DNA of 64,000 bases, from NCBI GenBank assembly GCA_934436245.1, contig CAKSAM010000005.1, positions 59,405 through 123,404 of the forward strand, read 5' to 3'. Of this stretch, positions 15,845 to 25,066 are shown piece after piece. This DNA is from an uncultured Acetatifactor sp. (GTDB lineage Bacteria; Bacillota; Clostridia; Lachnospirales; Lachnospiraceae). A program made the translations under genes and the position numbers. The notes below the pieces were generated by a model, which was given only the letters and a program-made list of their open reading frames with translations, searched no databases and was not told the DNA's origin. Numbering within the stretch: position 1 is the stretch's first letter; each line of letters starts with the position of its first letter.

Positions 15845-17164
15845 TCAATATTCCACGTTTTCACAGTTTTCAATAAAAATAGGATCTTCCACTTCGCCCT
15901 TCATGTCCTCAGTAATCTCATAAGAGAAATTCTGGAAATGAATATTTTCTGCATTGCGGGCATACAGCACTCTGAGAGAATCCTCCAGGATCACATTCCC
16001 CTCATTGGGACGCAGATCATGGCAATTCTTCGGCCAGTCCGTCTTCTTCTCCAGTTGGACATGAATACCGTCAAATGTGATATCCCGGATATTTTTCGAA
16101 TCGTCACCATAGATCAGGATGCCATTCTCTCCGACACAGTTGATATTCTGGAAACGGACATTCCGGATATATCCCACATTCGTCTCCGCATTTCTCTTCA
16201 CTGCAGTGATGGTAATGGGTTCTGCCTCGCCCCACCAATGTACCTTGGAGAACAGACGGGTATCAATATTCAGATTGGAGAATGTGACATTTTCTATACA
16301 GCCTTTATCACGTAACTGTAGGGAAATAGCACGGTTGGTGCGCTGGATACTACAGTTGGTCACGGAAATATTCCGGAAAGGTGCTTCACTCTCCGTGCCG
16401 AACTTGATAGCGGCACTGGTAGAGATCATGGTGCAGTTATCCACTACAATATTTTCGCAGGGACCATATTCCATGGCAGCTGCCGTATTCTTAAATACAA
16501 TACAGTCATCTGCGCATTCAATATGGCAGTTGGAGATTCTCACATTACTGCAGTGATCCGGATCAATGCCATCGCAGTTAGCCAGACGCAGGTTATTAAT
16601 AATACGGATCCCCTCAATCAACACTTCCTTACATCCCACCAGATGAGTGGTCCAGAATGCACTGCCTGTCAGAGTTACCTGCTGGATGGTCAGATGCCTT
16701 ACATTTTCCAGGAACAGCAAAGGTACTCTTGGATAAAAATATCCGTCAATATGCCATTTGGTCACTTTTCCATAGAATATCTTCTCGTTGCCGTCAATCT
16801 TACCAAATCCGGTGATGGCCACATTCTCGGCGTCATTGCTGTATACAAAATTCAGCGTCGGTTTTCCATTGTAATCACAGGCATTGTAGGTCGGAGTCTC
16901 TACCTTACTGATCTGTGGGGTTCCCACTTTCAACATATCGAAATCTTCCAGATGGTCACTGGCTTTCAGGACAGCACCCATCTCCAGATGAAATTCTACA
17001 TTTGATTTCAGAACAATGGTTCCGCTCCGGAAGACATGTCCTCCCTGTAACAGGACCTTACCGCCGCCAGCCTGGCTGCAGGCATCAATCGCCTTCTGGA
17101 TGGCTGCAGCGTCATTCGTCACGCCATCGCCTTTTGCGCCATATTCCAATACATCATATATCAT
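15845..17164 (-). CDS. Glycoside hydrolase family 28 (polygalacturonase-like)
   Basis: Predicted pectin-oligosaccharide hydrolase with a right-handed beta-helix fold. The N-terminus VLEYGAKGDGVTNDAAAIQKAI is the usual GH28/pectate-lyase-like opening. The catalytic region is seen as NCDGIDPDHCSNV (Asp) and CADDCIVFKN (paired Asp), with later beta-helix rungs (ENIVVDNCTMISTSAAIKFGTES). There is no signal peptide, so it acts in the cytoplasm on imported oligomers. It is 439 residues. It is the last gene of an operon with two sugar permeases and a binding protein, next to a YesM/YesN-like pair, as in rhamnogalacturonan loci. Confidence 0.9.
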   Translation of the reverse strand: MIYDVLEYGAKGDGVTNDAAAIQKAIDACSQAGGGKVLLQGGHVFRSGTIVLKSNVEFHLEMGAVLKASDHLEDFDMLKVGTPQISKVETPTYNACDYNGKPTLNFVYSNDAENVAITGFGKIDGNEKIFYGKVTKWHIDGYFYPRVPLLFLENVRHLTIQQVTLTGSAFWTTHLVGCKEVLIEGIRIINNLRLANCDGIDPDHCSNVRISNCHIECADDCIVFKNTAAAMEYGPCENIVVDNCTMISTSAAIKFGTESEAPFRNISVTNCSIQRTNRAISLQLRDKGCIENVTFSNLNIDTRLFSKVHWWGEAEPITITAVKRNAETNVGYIRNVRFQNINCVGENGILIYGDDSKNIRDITFDGIHVQLEKKTDWPKNCHDLRPNEGNVILEDSLRVLYARNAENIHFQNFSYEITEDMKGEVEDPIFIENCENVEY

Positions 17165-17179
17165 CTCTCTACTCCTCTC

Positions 17180-18025
17180 TTAGCCCTTCAGCCCGGAAGT
17201 GGAAATTCCTTCTACCAGGTATCTCTGCAGGCAGAAGAAAATCAATACTGCAGGCAGGATAGACAAGGTTGCCATAGCGAACATAGCACCGTAGTCGGAA
17301 GAAGAACTGGGGTCACAGAACATTTTCAGTGCCAGGCTGACAGGATATTTCTCTGTCTTGTTGACATACAATAATGCTCCAAGGAAATCATCCCATCTCC
17401 ACATAAAGGAGAAGATACATCCTGTGATCATGGTAGGAACCATCAGTGGGAAGATGATCTTGGTGAAAATAGTATAATAGGAGCAGCCGTCAATCTTTGC
17501 AGCCTCATCCAGTTCTCTGGGAATGCCTTCAATAAAGTTGGTCATCATATAAACGAAGAAGCCCTGGATAGCAAAGCAATAAGGCACGATCAAAGGCAGA
17601 TTGGTTCCGACCCAGTTCAGCTTCTGATACCAGAGATACTGAGGGATCATCAGCACCTGTGCCGGCAGCATCATGGATGCCAGCATAGCTGCGAAGAGAA
17701 GCTTTCTGCCGGGAAACTTACATCTGGCAAATCCATAGGCTACCACAGAGGAAGAAAGTACGGTTCCAATGGTGGCGGTAATGGAGATAAACAGGGAGTT
17801 CTTAAAGAAGGTGCCAAATCCTACCTTGGCAAAACCCTTCCAGCCGTTCACATAGTTCTGTAATGTGAACTTCTCCGGGATCAGACTGGTGGCCGTAGTG
17901 AAGATGGTGTTCGTATCCTTAAAGGAGCTCATTATCATCCATACCAGAGGGTAAATCATTACCAGTCCGAAGGCACATACTAAAACATGATATATAACAT
18001 TGCTGATTGTCTTTTTTCTTTTCAT
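17180..18025 (-). CDS. Sugar ABC transporter permease, MalG/YesQ-like
   Basis: Inner-membrane permease with six helices. The EAA loop that docks the ATPase is seen as EGIPRELDEAAKIDGCSYYTIFTKIIFPLMVP near residue 190. The C-terminus ends GLKG, as is usual for CUT1 permeases. The ATG at 18025 gives 281 residues; a GTG four codons earlier is possible. No ATPase gene is nearby, so a shared MsmX-type ATPase encoded elsewhere is likely. It lies 40 bases after the other permease gene. Confidence 0.93.
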   Translation of the reverse strand: MKRKKTISNVIYHVLVCAFGLVMIYPLVWMIMSSFKDTNTIFTTATSLIPEKFTLQNYVNGWKGFAKVGFGTFFKNSLFISITATIGTVLSSSVVAYGFARCKFPGRKLLFAAMLASMMLPAQVLMIPQYLWYQKLNWVGTNLPLIVPYCFAIQGFFVYMMTNFIEGIPRELDEAAKIDGCSYYTIFTKIIFPLMVPTMITGCIFSFMWRWDDFLGALLYVNKTEKYPVSLALKMFCDPSSSSDYGAMFAMATLSILPAVLIFFCLQRYLVEGISTSGLKG

Positions 18026-18065
18026 AATAACACCCACTTACGCGTTGCGGCGTACCTTTCTGATT

Positions 18066-18974
18066 CTATAAACCGCCATCGTATACCCACAGTTTTTTGG
18101 TTGCAAACAGGATCCATGTGATAAATGCGATCAGTGCCAGCATGATCCATGCCAGTGCTGCACCGTAACCGGTACTTCCAAAGAGGAAGGACTGCTGGTA
18201 CATGTATACCGTATAGAACAACGTGGAGTTCATGGGCTTACCCTGGGTGATGATCAGGCACTGTGTGAATGCCAGGAAGCCGTTGATCATCTGCATTACC
18301 AGGTTAAAATGGATCGTGGGGGTCAGAAGCTTCAGTGTGATCTTCCAGAACTGCTGCCATCCATTGGCACCATCCACTCTTGCCGCCTCATAAAGGCTGA
18401 CGGGAATCTGCTTCAATGCAGACAGGAAGATCAGCATGGAAGAACCGAACTGCCATACTGCCAGAATGATCAGAGTCCAGATCGCAGTTTTGGTATCTCC
18501 CAGCCAGGCTACCGGCTCTTTCATTCCGAACACCATCAAAAGTTTATTTATAAGTCCGTCTACCGCAAACAGTCTCTTCCAGAGGATTGCCACTGCTACA
18601 GATCCGCCAATGATGGAAGGCAGATAATACAATGCACGGTAAACGCCTGTCATTTTCGTACTCTTAAATAAAAGCAATGCAACGATCAATGCAAAGATCA
18701 GTCGTAACGGAACTGAAATGATGGCAAATTTGAAAGTTACCACCAGAGACTGATAAAACGTTGCATCGGAAAACATTCTCTTAAAGTTCGCCCAGCCAGT
18801 AAATGTAGGGGGCTGTAAAATGTTGTAATCGCAGAAGGAATAGTACAGCGATATACACATGGGAATAATCATAAACGCCAGAAATCCAACGATAAATGGC
18901 ATAGTACATACGATACCTGCAGCCTTTTCCGTATTCAGCTTCTGACGGATAGTCATATGCTTTGTTGTCTTCAT
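18066..18974 (-). CDS. Sugar ABC transporter permease, MalF/YesP-like
   Basis: CUT1-family permease of 302 residues with six predicted helices. A cytoplasmic N-terminus MKTTKHMTIRQKLNTEKAAG precedes the first helix, and the EAA loop ALKQIPVSLYEAARVDGAN is near residue 205. GGAGGTAACGTT precedes the ATG. It pairs with the downstream MalG-like permease, and the binding protein gene is upstream across a 13-bp hairpin. Confidence 0.93.
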   Translation of the reverse strand: MKTTKHMTIRQKLNTEKAAGIVCTMPFIVGFLAFMIIPMCISLYYSFCDYNILQPPTFTGWANFKRMFSDATFYQSLVVTFKFAIISVPLRLIFALIVALLLFKSTKMTGVYRALYYLPSIIGGSVAVAILWKRLFAVDGLINKLLMVFGMKEPVAWLGDTKTAIWTLIILAVWQFGSSMLIFLSALKQIPVSLYEAARVDGANGWQQFWKITLKLLTPTIHFNLVMQMINGFLAFTQCLIITQGKPMNSTLFYTVYMYQQSFLFGSTGYGAALAWIMLALIAFITWILFATKKLWVYDGGL

Positions 18975-19024
18975 AACGTTACCTCCGTTGCTGCAGCATT
19001 CATAGAAGCAGCCTTTTTTTCAGA

Positions 19025-19056
19025 ATGGGTACTGTGGGATCTTCCACAGTACCCAT
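19025..19056. other. Intercistronic hairpin between binding protein and permease genes
   Basis: A 13-bp perfect stem (ATGGGTACTGTGG with its complement) without a U tract on the minus strand. Such hairpins after binding-protein genes usually stabilise the upstream message, so the binding protein is made in excess over the permeases; that role is inferred. Confidence 0.7.
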
Positions 19057-19119
19057 TTGGTCTTTCTAAAAATGTTGTAATACTTATCCTGTGCTACTGC
19101 TTATGTAAGCCCCGGCAGC

Positions 19120-20487
19120 TTATCTGGACATGATCTGGTTGCCCATCTTGAACAGATCTTCTGCTGCCTCCTGTGCGGTCATCTGACCATAGAGGATCTT
19201 ATCAACCAACTGGTTGTAGTAATCATATACTTCATTTGCTCCATCAGGGATTGCAGGGCTGATAGCGGAGCAGTTGGGGGTTACTACGTCATTTACATAC
19301 TTGGTAACCATCTGTGCAGTCTCATCCTGCAGAGGAGCAATAGCGGATGCTACTACGGAAGAAGCAGGCACACCTCTCTCACCAAGAAGGATCTTGTTGG
19401 CATCTTCGGAATTCAGCAGATAGTTTACAACCTTAACAGCTTCAGCCTCATTCGCACCGGCATCTCTGGATACTGCAAAGAACTGGCTGGGCTTTAAGAA
19501 GTTAGACTTCTGAGGGTTCTCGGAAGGCCATGTGGTGATGCCGATCTCCATACCTTCGGGAGCGGCTGCTACCATAGCGGACAACTGGTTGGACCAGAAG
19601 AATCCGCACCAGGACTGGGTTGCTTCGGAAGAGAAGTATACCAGAGGACTCTGCTCTACAGAGTTGGAAGTCAGTTCAGCGTGAACATCTGCGCCGATAA
19701 TCCATCCGTCCTTGACACCATCTTCATAAATCTGGAAGCCGGGTACCAGGCTTGCTGCATCTGTTACATTGAGGGAATCCTCATTGAACAGTTTTACCAC
19801 ATCATGAGAACGCATTGCATAAGGCAGATAGTTGTCACCTGCACTGTAAGGAAGATCGGTCTTAACACCGGACTTCTCGTAAACCTCACGTGCTACTGCC
19901 TCGAACTCATCAATTGTCATGTTATCTTTTACAGTGATTCCCAAGTCGTCCAGTAAGGTCTTGTTGTAGAACAGGGAAGGTGCATTTACACCTGCGCAGA
20001 TTGCATATAACTTACCGTCAATGGAACCCGCATCCAGAATACCCTGGGATACATTAGATACATCCAGCGTACCATCTTCTACATAAGGTGTCAGGTCTAC
20101 CAGCAGATCTGCTGCTACATACTGTGCCAGATAGGAATAGTCCATCTGCAGGCACTCGGGAAGAGAATTACCTGCTGCCAGGGTGGACAGCTTGGTCCAG
20201 TAATCATTCCACTCTGCAGGCTGTGTATCAAAGGTTACACCGGGATTCTGCTCGGAATACAGATCCAGGGCTGCCTGTGTACGTTCATTTCTGGTCTGGT
20301 TGCCCCACCAGGTAAATGTCATGGATACATTTCCGGCTGCTGCACTTCCGCTGTTGTCAGCAGTCGTGGCTGCGGTATTGCCGCTGTCGGTAGAAGTGGT
20401 AGCTGCCGGTTCATTGGAAGAACCACATGCAGTCAGTCCGACGATCATGGCAGATGCCATTAACAGGGATAAAACTCTCTTTTTCAT
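19120..20487 (-). CDS. Extracellular solute-binding lipoprotein of a sugar ABC transporter
   Basis: Ligand-capturing component of the CUT1 importer. Start MKKRVLSLLMASAMIVGL with lipobox LTAC (Cys about residue 22), then a Ser/Thr/Ala-rich linker and a family-1 solute-binding fold (MTFTWWGNQTRNERTQAALDLY; FTWWG is typical of oligosaccharide binders). It is 455 residues. The start at 20487 has AAGGAGGGT upstream; the open frame reaching 20658 enters the promoter region and is rejected. It is divergent from the sensor kinase gene. A galacturonide or rhamnogalacturonide ligand is suggested by the neighbouring GH28. Confidence 0.93.
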   Translation of the reverse strand: MKKRVLSLLMASAMIVGLTACGSSNEPAATTSTDSGNTAATTADNSGSAAAGNVSMTFTWWGNQTRNERTQAALDLYSEQNPGVTFDTQPAEWNDYWTKLSTLAAGNSLPECLQMDYSYLAQYVAADLLVDLTPYVEDGTLDVSNVSQGILDAGSIDGKLYAICAGVNAPSLFYNKTLLDDLGITVKDNMTIDEFEAVAREVYEKSGVKTDLPYSAGDNYLPYAMRSHDVVKLFNEDSLNVTDAASLVPGFQIYEDGVKDGWIIGADVHAELTSNSVEQSPLVYFSSEATQSWCGFFWSNQLSAMVAAAPEGMEIGITTWPSENPQKSNFLKPSQFFAVSRDAGANEAEAVKVVNYLLNSEDANKILLGERGVPASSVVASAIAPLQDETAQMVTKYVNDVVTPNCSAISPAIPDGANEVYDYYNQLVDKILYGQMTAQEAAEDLFKMGNQIMSR

Positions 20488-20625
20488 TAATATAACCCTC
20501 CTTTTGGTATCGAAAGGTAAATCCGTCATGGATTTACTTCTTTTTGATGTCTTAATTATAACGATTCTTGTTTTTCTCTGGAATATACTTTTCCGTCTAT
20601 TTGCACTAAAAAACCGATATTGTTG

Positions 20626-20655
20626 TTGAAAACATGTACATGTTGCGTATATAAT
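20626..20655 (+). promoter_or_regulatory. Promoter of the YesM/YesN-like operon with an internal palindrome
   Basis: TTGAAA (20626-20631), spacer of 18, TATAAT (20650-20655). A perfect 14-bp palindrome AACATGTACATGTT (20631-20644) fills most of the spacer and is a good candidate operator. Confidence 0.65.
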
Positions 20656-20685
20656 CAATAAAGAAATAATGGAGGTTTGTATACC

Positions 20686-22455
20686 ATGTCGTTTTTTTAT
20701 AAGAATATATCTCGAAAAATAGCAAATCAGAAGTTAGAAACCAAGTTACTGCTCTCCACCATAGGGATTAACCTTCTCTTTCTGTTCTTTTTTCTGGTGG
20801 CTGCCTTTTCCATTATTACATCACGTTATCATCAGCTGCTGTATCAGTCCATGCAGTCTTCCTCATCATTAGTCTCCTATGAATTTACCAACCGGCTGGA
20901 GGATCTGGTGACCATGACCAATATCGTCCGTTCAGATTCTGCAATCCAGTCTACACTGGATGAAATCTACCAGCCTCAGGAAGACTATGCCGTACATTAT
21001 TATTCTGATATTTATTCTGCATTGCAGAAGCACTACCTGGAATACCGCCAGCCCTACCTGAAAATGGCGGCTATTTCCTGCCCCAGATTCATCACTTATA
21101 CTAATGAAAATATTGCCTGCCGGCCGGACGAGGACCTGACTAAAGAACTGATAGCTCTGGCAGAGGCCGGGGAAGGCTCCCCGGTATGGGTAACTTCCCA
21201 TGCGGAAGACCACGGTATATTTCTCGTCCGGGAGATCAAAAAGATCAAGAACTTACGACTGGATAATATCGGAACGTTGATCATCAATGTAAATCTTGGG
21301 GATCTGGTAACGGAAATGTCCAAGATCAGCAATGAATATAAAGATTCCTACTGGATCATCTATGAGAAAGACCAGCTGCTGTTCTCTTCTCCGGAATTGG
21401 ATACAGCGGAAGTACAGAAAATCAATGATAAAATCAAAAGCTATGCTGTTGTTACTCTGAATGGCAGAAAATATTTTGCCATCCGCGGCGCCATGGACAT
21501 CAATGAATGGAATTATCTGCATCTGATCTCTTATGACGAAGTGGCAAAATCCCAGCAGATGACTGCATTTCTATATGTATTGATCCTGTTCTGCGGTTTC
21601 CTGTGCTCCATTTTGATCGTCCACGTGATCGTACGCAAGATCACCAGACATTTTGGTCTGCTGCTCTACCGCATGCAGCGGTTCGGTGAAGACTCCAACG
21701 TACTGGCGGAGATTCCTTATGATTATACGGATCGTACTGATGAGATCGGTATCCTGCACCGGCAGTTTACACATATGGCAGAGCAGATCCAGACACTGGT
21801 CGTAGAGAATTACCGCCAACAGCTTCTGACCAAGGATGCACAATTAAAGAGCCTGGAATCCCAGATGAATCCACATTTCCTGTATAACACACTAGATGCC
21901 ATCAACTGGCGGGCCAAAGCCATCGGAGAGTCTGAAATCTCACAGATTGCAGACTCCCTGGGTCATTTCCTGCGGATGACACTGAATAAAAAAGAACGCT
22001 TTACGTTGAAGCAGGAACTTGATATTATACATTATTATATGACAATACAGCAGCTTCGTTTCGATAACCGGCTGAATTTTACGGAAAGCATTCCAGATGC
22101 TTGTCTGGATGCACAGGTTCCCAAGCTTTCCATTCAGCCGTTGTTGGAAAATGCCGTACACTATGCGCTGGAGCAGATCACGGATGAATGTATCATCAAT
22201 CTCACCTGTGTGTATTCCAATGGGCTGATACAGATCTATGTGAAAAACAGCGGATCTGAATTCCCCGATGATTTATTGGAGAATCTCCGGACACATAAGA
22301 TCCGGGAACAGGGTCTGGGCATTGCGCTGTTAAATATTGAGGAACGTATCAAGCTGATGTTCGGCCAGCAATACGGGCTGCACTTCTATAACGAAAACGA
22401 TTTTGCTGTAGTAAAGATGGAGATACCTTATGTTAAAGATGATTATCGTGGATGA
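20686..22455 (+). CDS. YesM-like sensor histidine kinase
   Basis: Membrane sensor that phosphorylates its partner response regulator. A helix at about residues 25-50 (LLFLFFFLVAAFSII), an extracytoplasmic sensor domain of about 240 residues, and a second helix near 290-315 are followed by a HAMP segment. The His_kinase domain has the phospho-acceptor in ESQMNPHFLYNTLDAINW, and the ATP-binding N box is QPLLENAVHYALEQI. The GxGxxN loop appears as EQGLGIALLNIEERIKLMFG. The ATG at 20686 with GGAGG upstream is chosen over a TTG at 20677. It overlaps the regulator gene by 26 bases. Extracellular pectin-derived sugar is a likely signal, from context only. Confidence 0.94.
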   Translation: MSFFYKNISRKIANQKLETKLLLSTIGINLLFLFFFLVAAFSIITSRYHQLLYQSMQSSSSLVSYEFTNRLEDLVTMTNIVRSDSAIQSTLDEIYQPQEDYAVHYYSDIYSALQKHYLEYRQPYLKMAAISCPRFITYTNENIACRPDEDLTKELIALAEAGEGSPVWVTSHAEDHGIFLVREIKKIKNLRLDNIGTLIINVNLGDLVTEMSKISNEYKDSYWIIYEKDQLLFSSPELDTAEVQKINDKIKSYAVVTLNGRKYFAIRGAMDINEWNYLHLISYDEVAKSQQMTAFLYVLILFCGFLCSILIVHVIVRKITRHFGLLLYRMQRFGEDSNVLAEIPYDYTDRTDEIGILHRQFTHMAEQIQTLVVENYRQQLLTKDAQLKSLESQMNPHFLYNTLDAINWRAKAIGESEISQIADSLGHFLRMTLNKKERFTLKQELDIIHYYMTIQQLRFDNRLNFTESIPDACLDAQVPKLSIQPLLENAVHYALEQITDECIINLTCVYSNGLIQIYVKNSGSEFPDDLLENLRTHKIREQGLGIALLNIEERIKLMFGQQYGLHFYNENDFAVVKMEIPYVKDDYRG

Positions 22456-23443
22456 TGAAAAGATCATACGTGAGACAATCCATTCCCTGATCGACTGGAA
22501 TTCTCTGGGAATTGATGTGGTAGCTGTCTGTAAAGACGGTATTGAAGCCTTTGACTGTATTCTGGATGAATACCCGGATATTGTCATGACTGATATCAAA
22601 ATGCCCGGCTTATCCGGGCTGGATCTGATCGAAAAGGTCCATGCCGCCCAGTTGAACACAGAGTTTATCATCCTCTCAGGATACGGCGAATTTGAATTTG
22701 CACGGACCGCTATGCGCTATGGTGTGAAACACTATCTGTTAAAGCCTTCCAATGAAACAGAGATCACACAGGTCATCGTGTCCTGTGTGGAAACCTGTAA
22801 AAGTAAGACTGCATCCCGGGTAGATTCCCTGCTGACCCAGCTGTTCCTCACGGAAATGCCACCGGAAAAACTTTTGCAGAGTAGATTTTTCACAGAATTA
22901 TCCGGGGAACAGGATGTGGGTCTGGCCAAGACCCAGATGATCCGTCTGATAATGGAAGCCTCCAAGAAGGAATATTATCCGCTCAGTAAGCTGCAGACCA
23001 CAGACAGTCTCATGGCAGTCAATGCCTGTGTCACCATGGAAGACCTGATCCCTCATGCAGAACAGATTATGACCTCGATCTTCTCCGTGGAGCCACAACA
23101 CAAGTACGCCGATTGTGTGGAAAAGGTCATAAAATACATTGGAGAACATCTGAGTGACAGCAACCTTTCACTGAAATGGATCTCGGAAAATTATCTTTTT
23201 ATGAATCCGGATTATGTCAGCAAAATGTTCGTCAAACAGACCGGCAGCAAATTTTCCGCCTATGTAACAGAGCTCCGCATTCAGGAAGCGAAAAAACTTT
23301 TACTGGAGCACTCGGAAGAATCCCCCTATGCGGTGGCGGAAATGGTCGGTTTCGGCAATAATCCCCAGTATTTCAGCCAGATCTTCAAAAAATATACGAA
23401 GCTGTCGCCCAAGGATTATGTGAAGTCGATGCTGGAACCGTAA
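22430..23443 (+). CDS. YesN-like response regulator with AraC-type DNA-binding domain
   Basis: A receiver domain (residues 1-120) has acidic residues DD at 8-9, the phosphorylation site Asp55 in MTDIKMPG and a Lys near 105 in LLKPS. A linker region follows, and the C-terminal 100 residues hold two helix-turn-helices of the AraC family (SLKWISENYLFMNPDYVSKMF; YAVAEMVGFGNNPQYFSQIFKK). It is 337 residues, shorter than the 500 or more of many YesN proteins because the middle region is reduced. It is translated from within the kinase gene. The divergent binding protein-permease-GH28 operon is its probable target. Confidence 0.94.
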   Translation: MLKMIIVDDEKIIRETIHSLIDWNSLGIDVVAVCKDGIEAFDCILDEYPDIVMTDIKMPGLSGLDLIEKVHAAQLNTEFIILSGYGEFEFARTAMRYGVKHYLLKPSNETEITQVIVSCVETCKSKTASRVDSLLTQLFLTEMPPEKLLQSRFFTELSGEQDVGLAKTQMIRLIMEASKKEYYPLSKLQTTDSLMAVNACVTMEDLIPHAEQIMTSIFSVEPQHKYADCVEKVIKYIGEHLSDSNLSLKWISENYLFMNPDYVSKMFVKQTGSKFSAYVTELRIQEAKKLLLEHSEESPYAVAEMVGFGNNPQYFSQIFKKYTKLSPKDYVKSMLEP

Positions 23444-23457
23444 GGCTGGAGCTATTG

Positions 23458-23631
23458 CAGCTATTCAGAACCCCATTCGCAAAATCGCATCTACGATGCT
23501 TTCCTGAACAACAAGTTTACTTGTTGTTTGCTCATCTGTGGGTACTTCGTCAAATAAATATGTTCCACTGTTCTTACGAATACAAGTATTCGACGTACAG
23601 TGGAACATATTTGTTTGCCTCTGAATAGCTG
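23458..23631 (-). repeat. R1 repeat family, long copy after the YesN-like gene
   Basis: Ends are CAGCTATTCAGA and TCTGAATAGCTG, a perfect 12-bp terminal inverted repeat. Read on the minus strand it contains a long stem closed around GAATACTTGTATTC, then CGAAGTACCCACAGATGAGCAAA, a hairpin AACAAGT/ACTTGTT, and TTCAGGAAAGC. The copy at 33988 has the same order with different but still pairing stem bases. Confidence 0.75.
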
Positions 23632-23941
23632 TTCATATTTTGTTTACAAATCATTCAAGGAATCTTTAATTCCACAACACGTTTTAGACATTTCTGTTCC
23701 ATATACTATAACCATAGAAACAAACAAAACAAAAACTTAAGCACACAACAGTTTCTTGTTTAAAAAACTTTTTCATAATAAATGCCAAGGATCCTGATCC
23801 TTGGCATCCTCCCTTTTCAGGGGTTTTTTCGGCTATCTCAGAGCAATAAGCGCTCCGGATAGTTATTTTTTTGCCCTGGTCTCAAAAACCAAATACAGAT
23901 TGTTGTGCAAGCACAAAGCTGTACTTGGCTCATCGTATAAC
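23632..23941. other. Intergenic stretch with a 12-bp perfect hairpin and a possible remnant R1 copy
   Basis: No convincing gene. ATGCCAAGGATC pairs with GATCCTTGGCAT at 23782-23807, loop of 2. At 23833-23862 CTATC...GAGC and GCTC...GATAG form a short stem that resembles R1 ends brought together. The 79-codon open frame here has no ribosome site or family features. Confidence 0.5.
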
Positions 23942-23979
23942 AACAAAAGTCTCTCGCATTGCTGCGAGAGACTTTTGTT
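23942..23979. terminator. Strong bidirectional terminator after fba
   Basis: A 17-bp perfect stem (AACAAAAGTCTCTCGCA and complement) with a 4-base loop; the A and T rich outer ends give a U tract in either direction. Confidence 0.92.
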
Positions 23980-23993
23980 CTATATCGTCAGGA

Positions 23994-24860
23994 TTATTCA
24001 GCTTTACCAACAGATCCGAACAGTTCCATCTTCTCTTTAACAGTAGCCTTGATAGCTTCTGCACCGGGAGCTAAAAGCTTACGAGGGTCAAAGCCCTTGC
24101 CTTCGAGATCCTTACCAGCCTCGATGTACTTACGGGTAGCATCAGCAAATGCCAGCTGGCACTCGGTGTTAACGTTGATCTTGGATACGCCCAGGTCGAT
24201 CGCTTTCTTGATCTGATCTGCGGGGATACCGGTACCACCGTGCAGAACCAGAGGAAGCTCACCGGTCAGCTCCTGTACAGCTGCCAGAGTCTCGAAGCTT
24301 AAGCCCTTCCAGTTAGCGGGGTATTTACCGTGGATGTTACCGATACCTGCTGCCAGGAAATCAACTCCCAGATCAGCGATAGACTTACACTCCTTAGGAT
24401 CAGCGCACTCGCCCATACCGATAACGCCGTCTTCCTCACCACCGATGGAACCAACTTCTGCCTCGATGGAAAGTCCCTTGCCGTGAGCAGCCTTAACCAG
24501 CTCAGTGGTCTTCTCTACGTTCTCAGCGATAGGATAATGAGAACCATCAAACATGATGGAAGAGAAACCTGCTTCAATACACTTATAGCAGCCTTCGAAA
24601 GAGCCATGATCCAGATGCAGAGCAACGGGAACATCAATGTCCAGATCCTTTAACAGTCCGTTTACCATACCAACGACTACATCATAACCGCCCATGTATT
24701 TGCCGGCGCCTTCGGATACACCCAGGATAACAGGGGAACGAAGTTCCTTAGCGGTGAGCAGGATGGACTTTGTCCACTCCAGATTGTTGATGTTGAACTG
24801 ACCTACTGCATAGTGGCCTGCTTTTGCTTTTTTGAGCATTTCTGTTGCGGATACTAACAT
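23994..24860 (-). CDS. fba: Fructose-1,6-bisphosphate aldolase, class II
   Basis: Zinc-dependent glycolytic aldolase splitting fructose 1,6-bisphosphate into dihydroxyacetone phosphate and glyceraldehyde 3-phosphate. Metal and substrate motifs are seen as HLDHGSFE (about residue 82), MFDGSHYP, EAEVGSIGGEEDG, GNIHGKYP and VLHGGTGIP, then INVNTE for phosphate binding. It is 288 residues, the short class II type used in Firmicutes. TGGAGG precedes the ATG. It is monocistronic with a strong terminator. The related tagatose-bisphosphate aldolase is less likely given the motif set. Confidence 0.95.
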   Translation of the reverse strand: MLVSATEMLKKAKAGHYAVGQFNINNLEWTKSILLTAKELRSPVILGVSEGAGKYMGGYDVVVGMVNGLLKDLDIDVPVALHLDHGSFEGCYKCIEAGFSSIMFDGSHYPIAENVEKTTELVKAAHGKGLSIEAEVGSIGGEEDGVIGMGECADPKECKSIADLGVDFLAAGIGNIHGKYPANWKGLSFETLAAVQELTGELPLVLHGGTGIPADQIKKAIDLGVSKINVNTECQLAFADATRKYIEAGKDLEGKGFDPRKLLAPGAEAIKATVKEKMELFGSVGKAE

Positions 24861-25066
24861 TTTAATACCTCCATTTTATATACTCATTTTTGTTACGTTA
24901 CACGAAATGCTAAACAAAATCAACCTCCCTCCCTGCATGCAGGCATATCGGACCAGTTTCTTTTATTTATAACATTTCGGACAATCACTTTGTGACTAAC
25001 CAAACTATAGCACATTCTTTTAAAAAAGGGAACAGCTTATTGTTAAATTTTTACCAAATTTTAAGA

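Noticed and set aside
20488..20658. 57-codon N-terminal extension of the binding protein
   Set aside because: It would cover the promoter gap and displace the lipoprotein signal peptide from the N-terminus.
23801..24040. 79-codon plus frame between the YesN-like gene and fba
   Set aside because: It overlaps the end of fba and the strong bidirectional terminator; no ribosome site.
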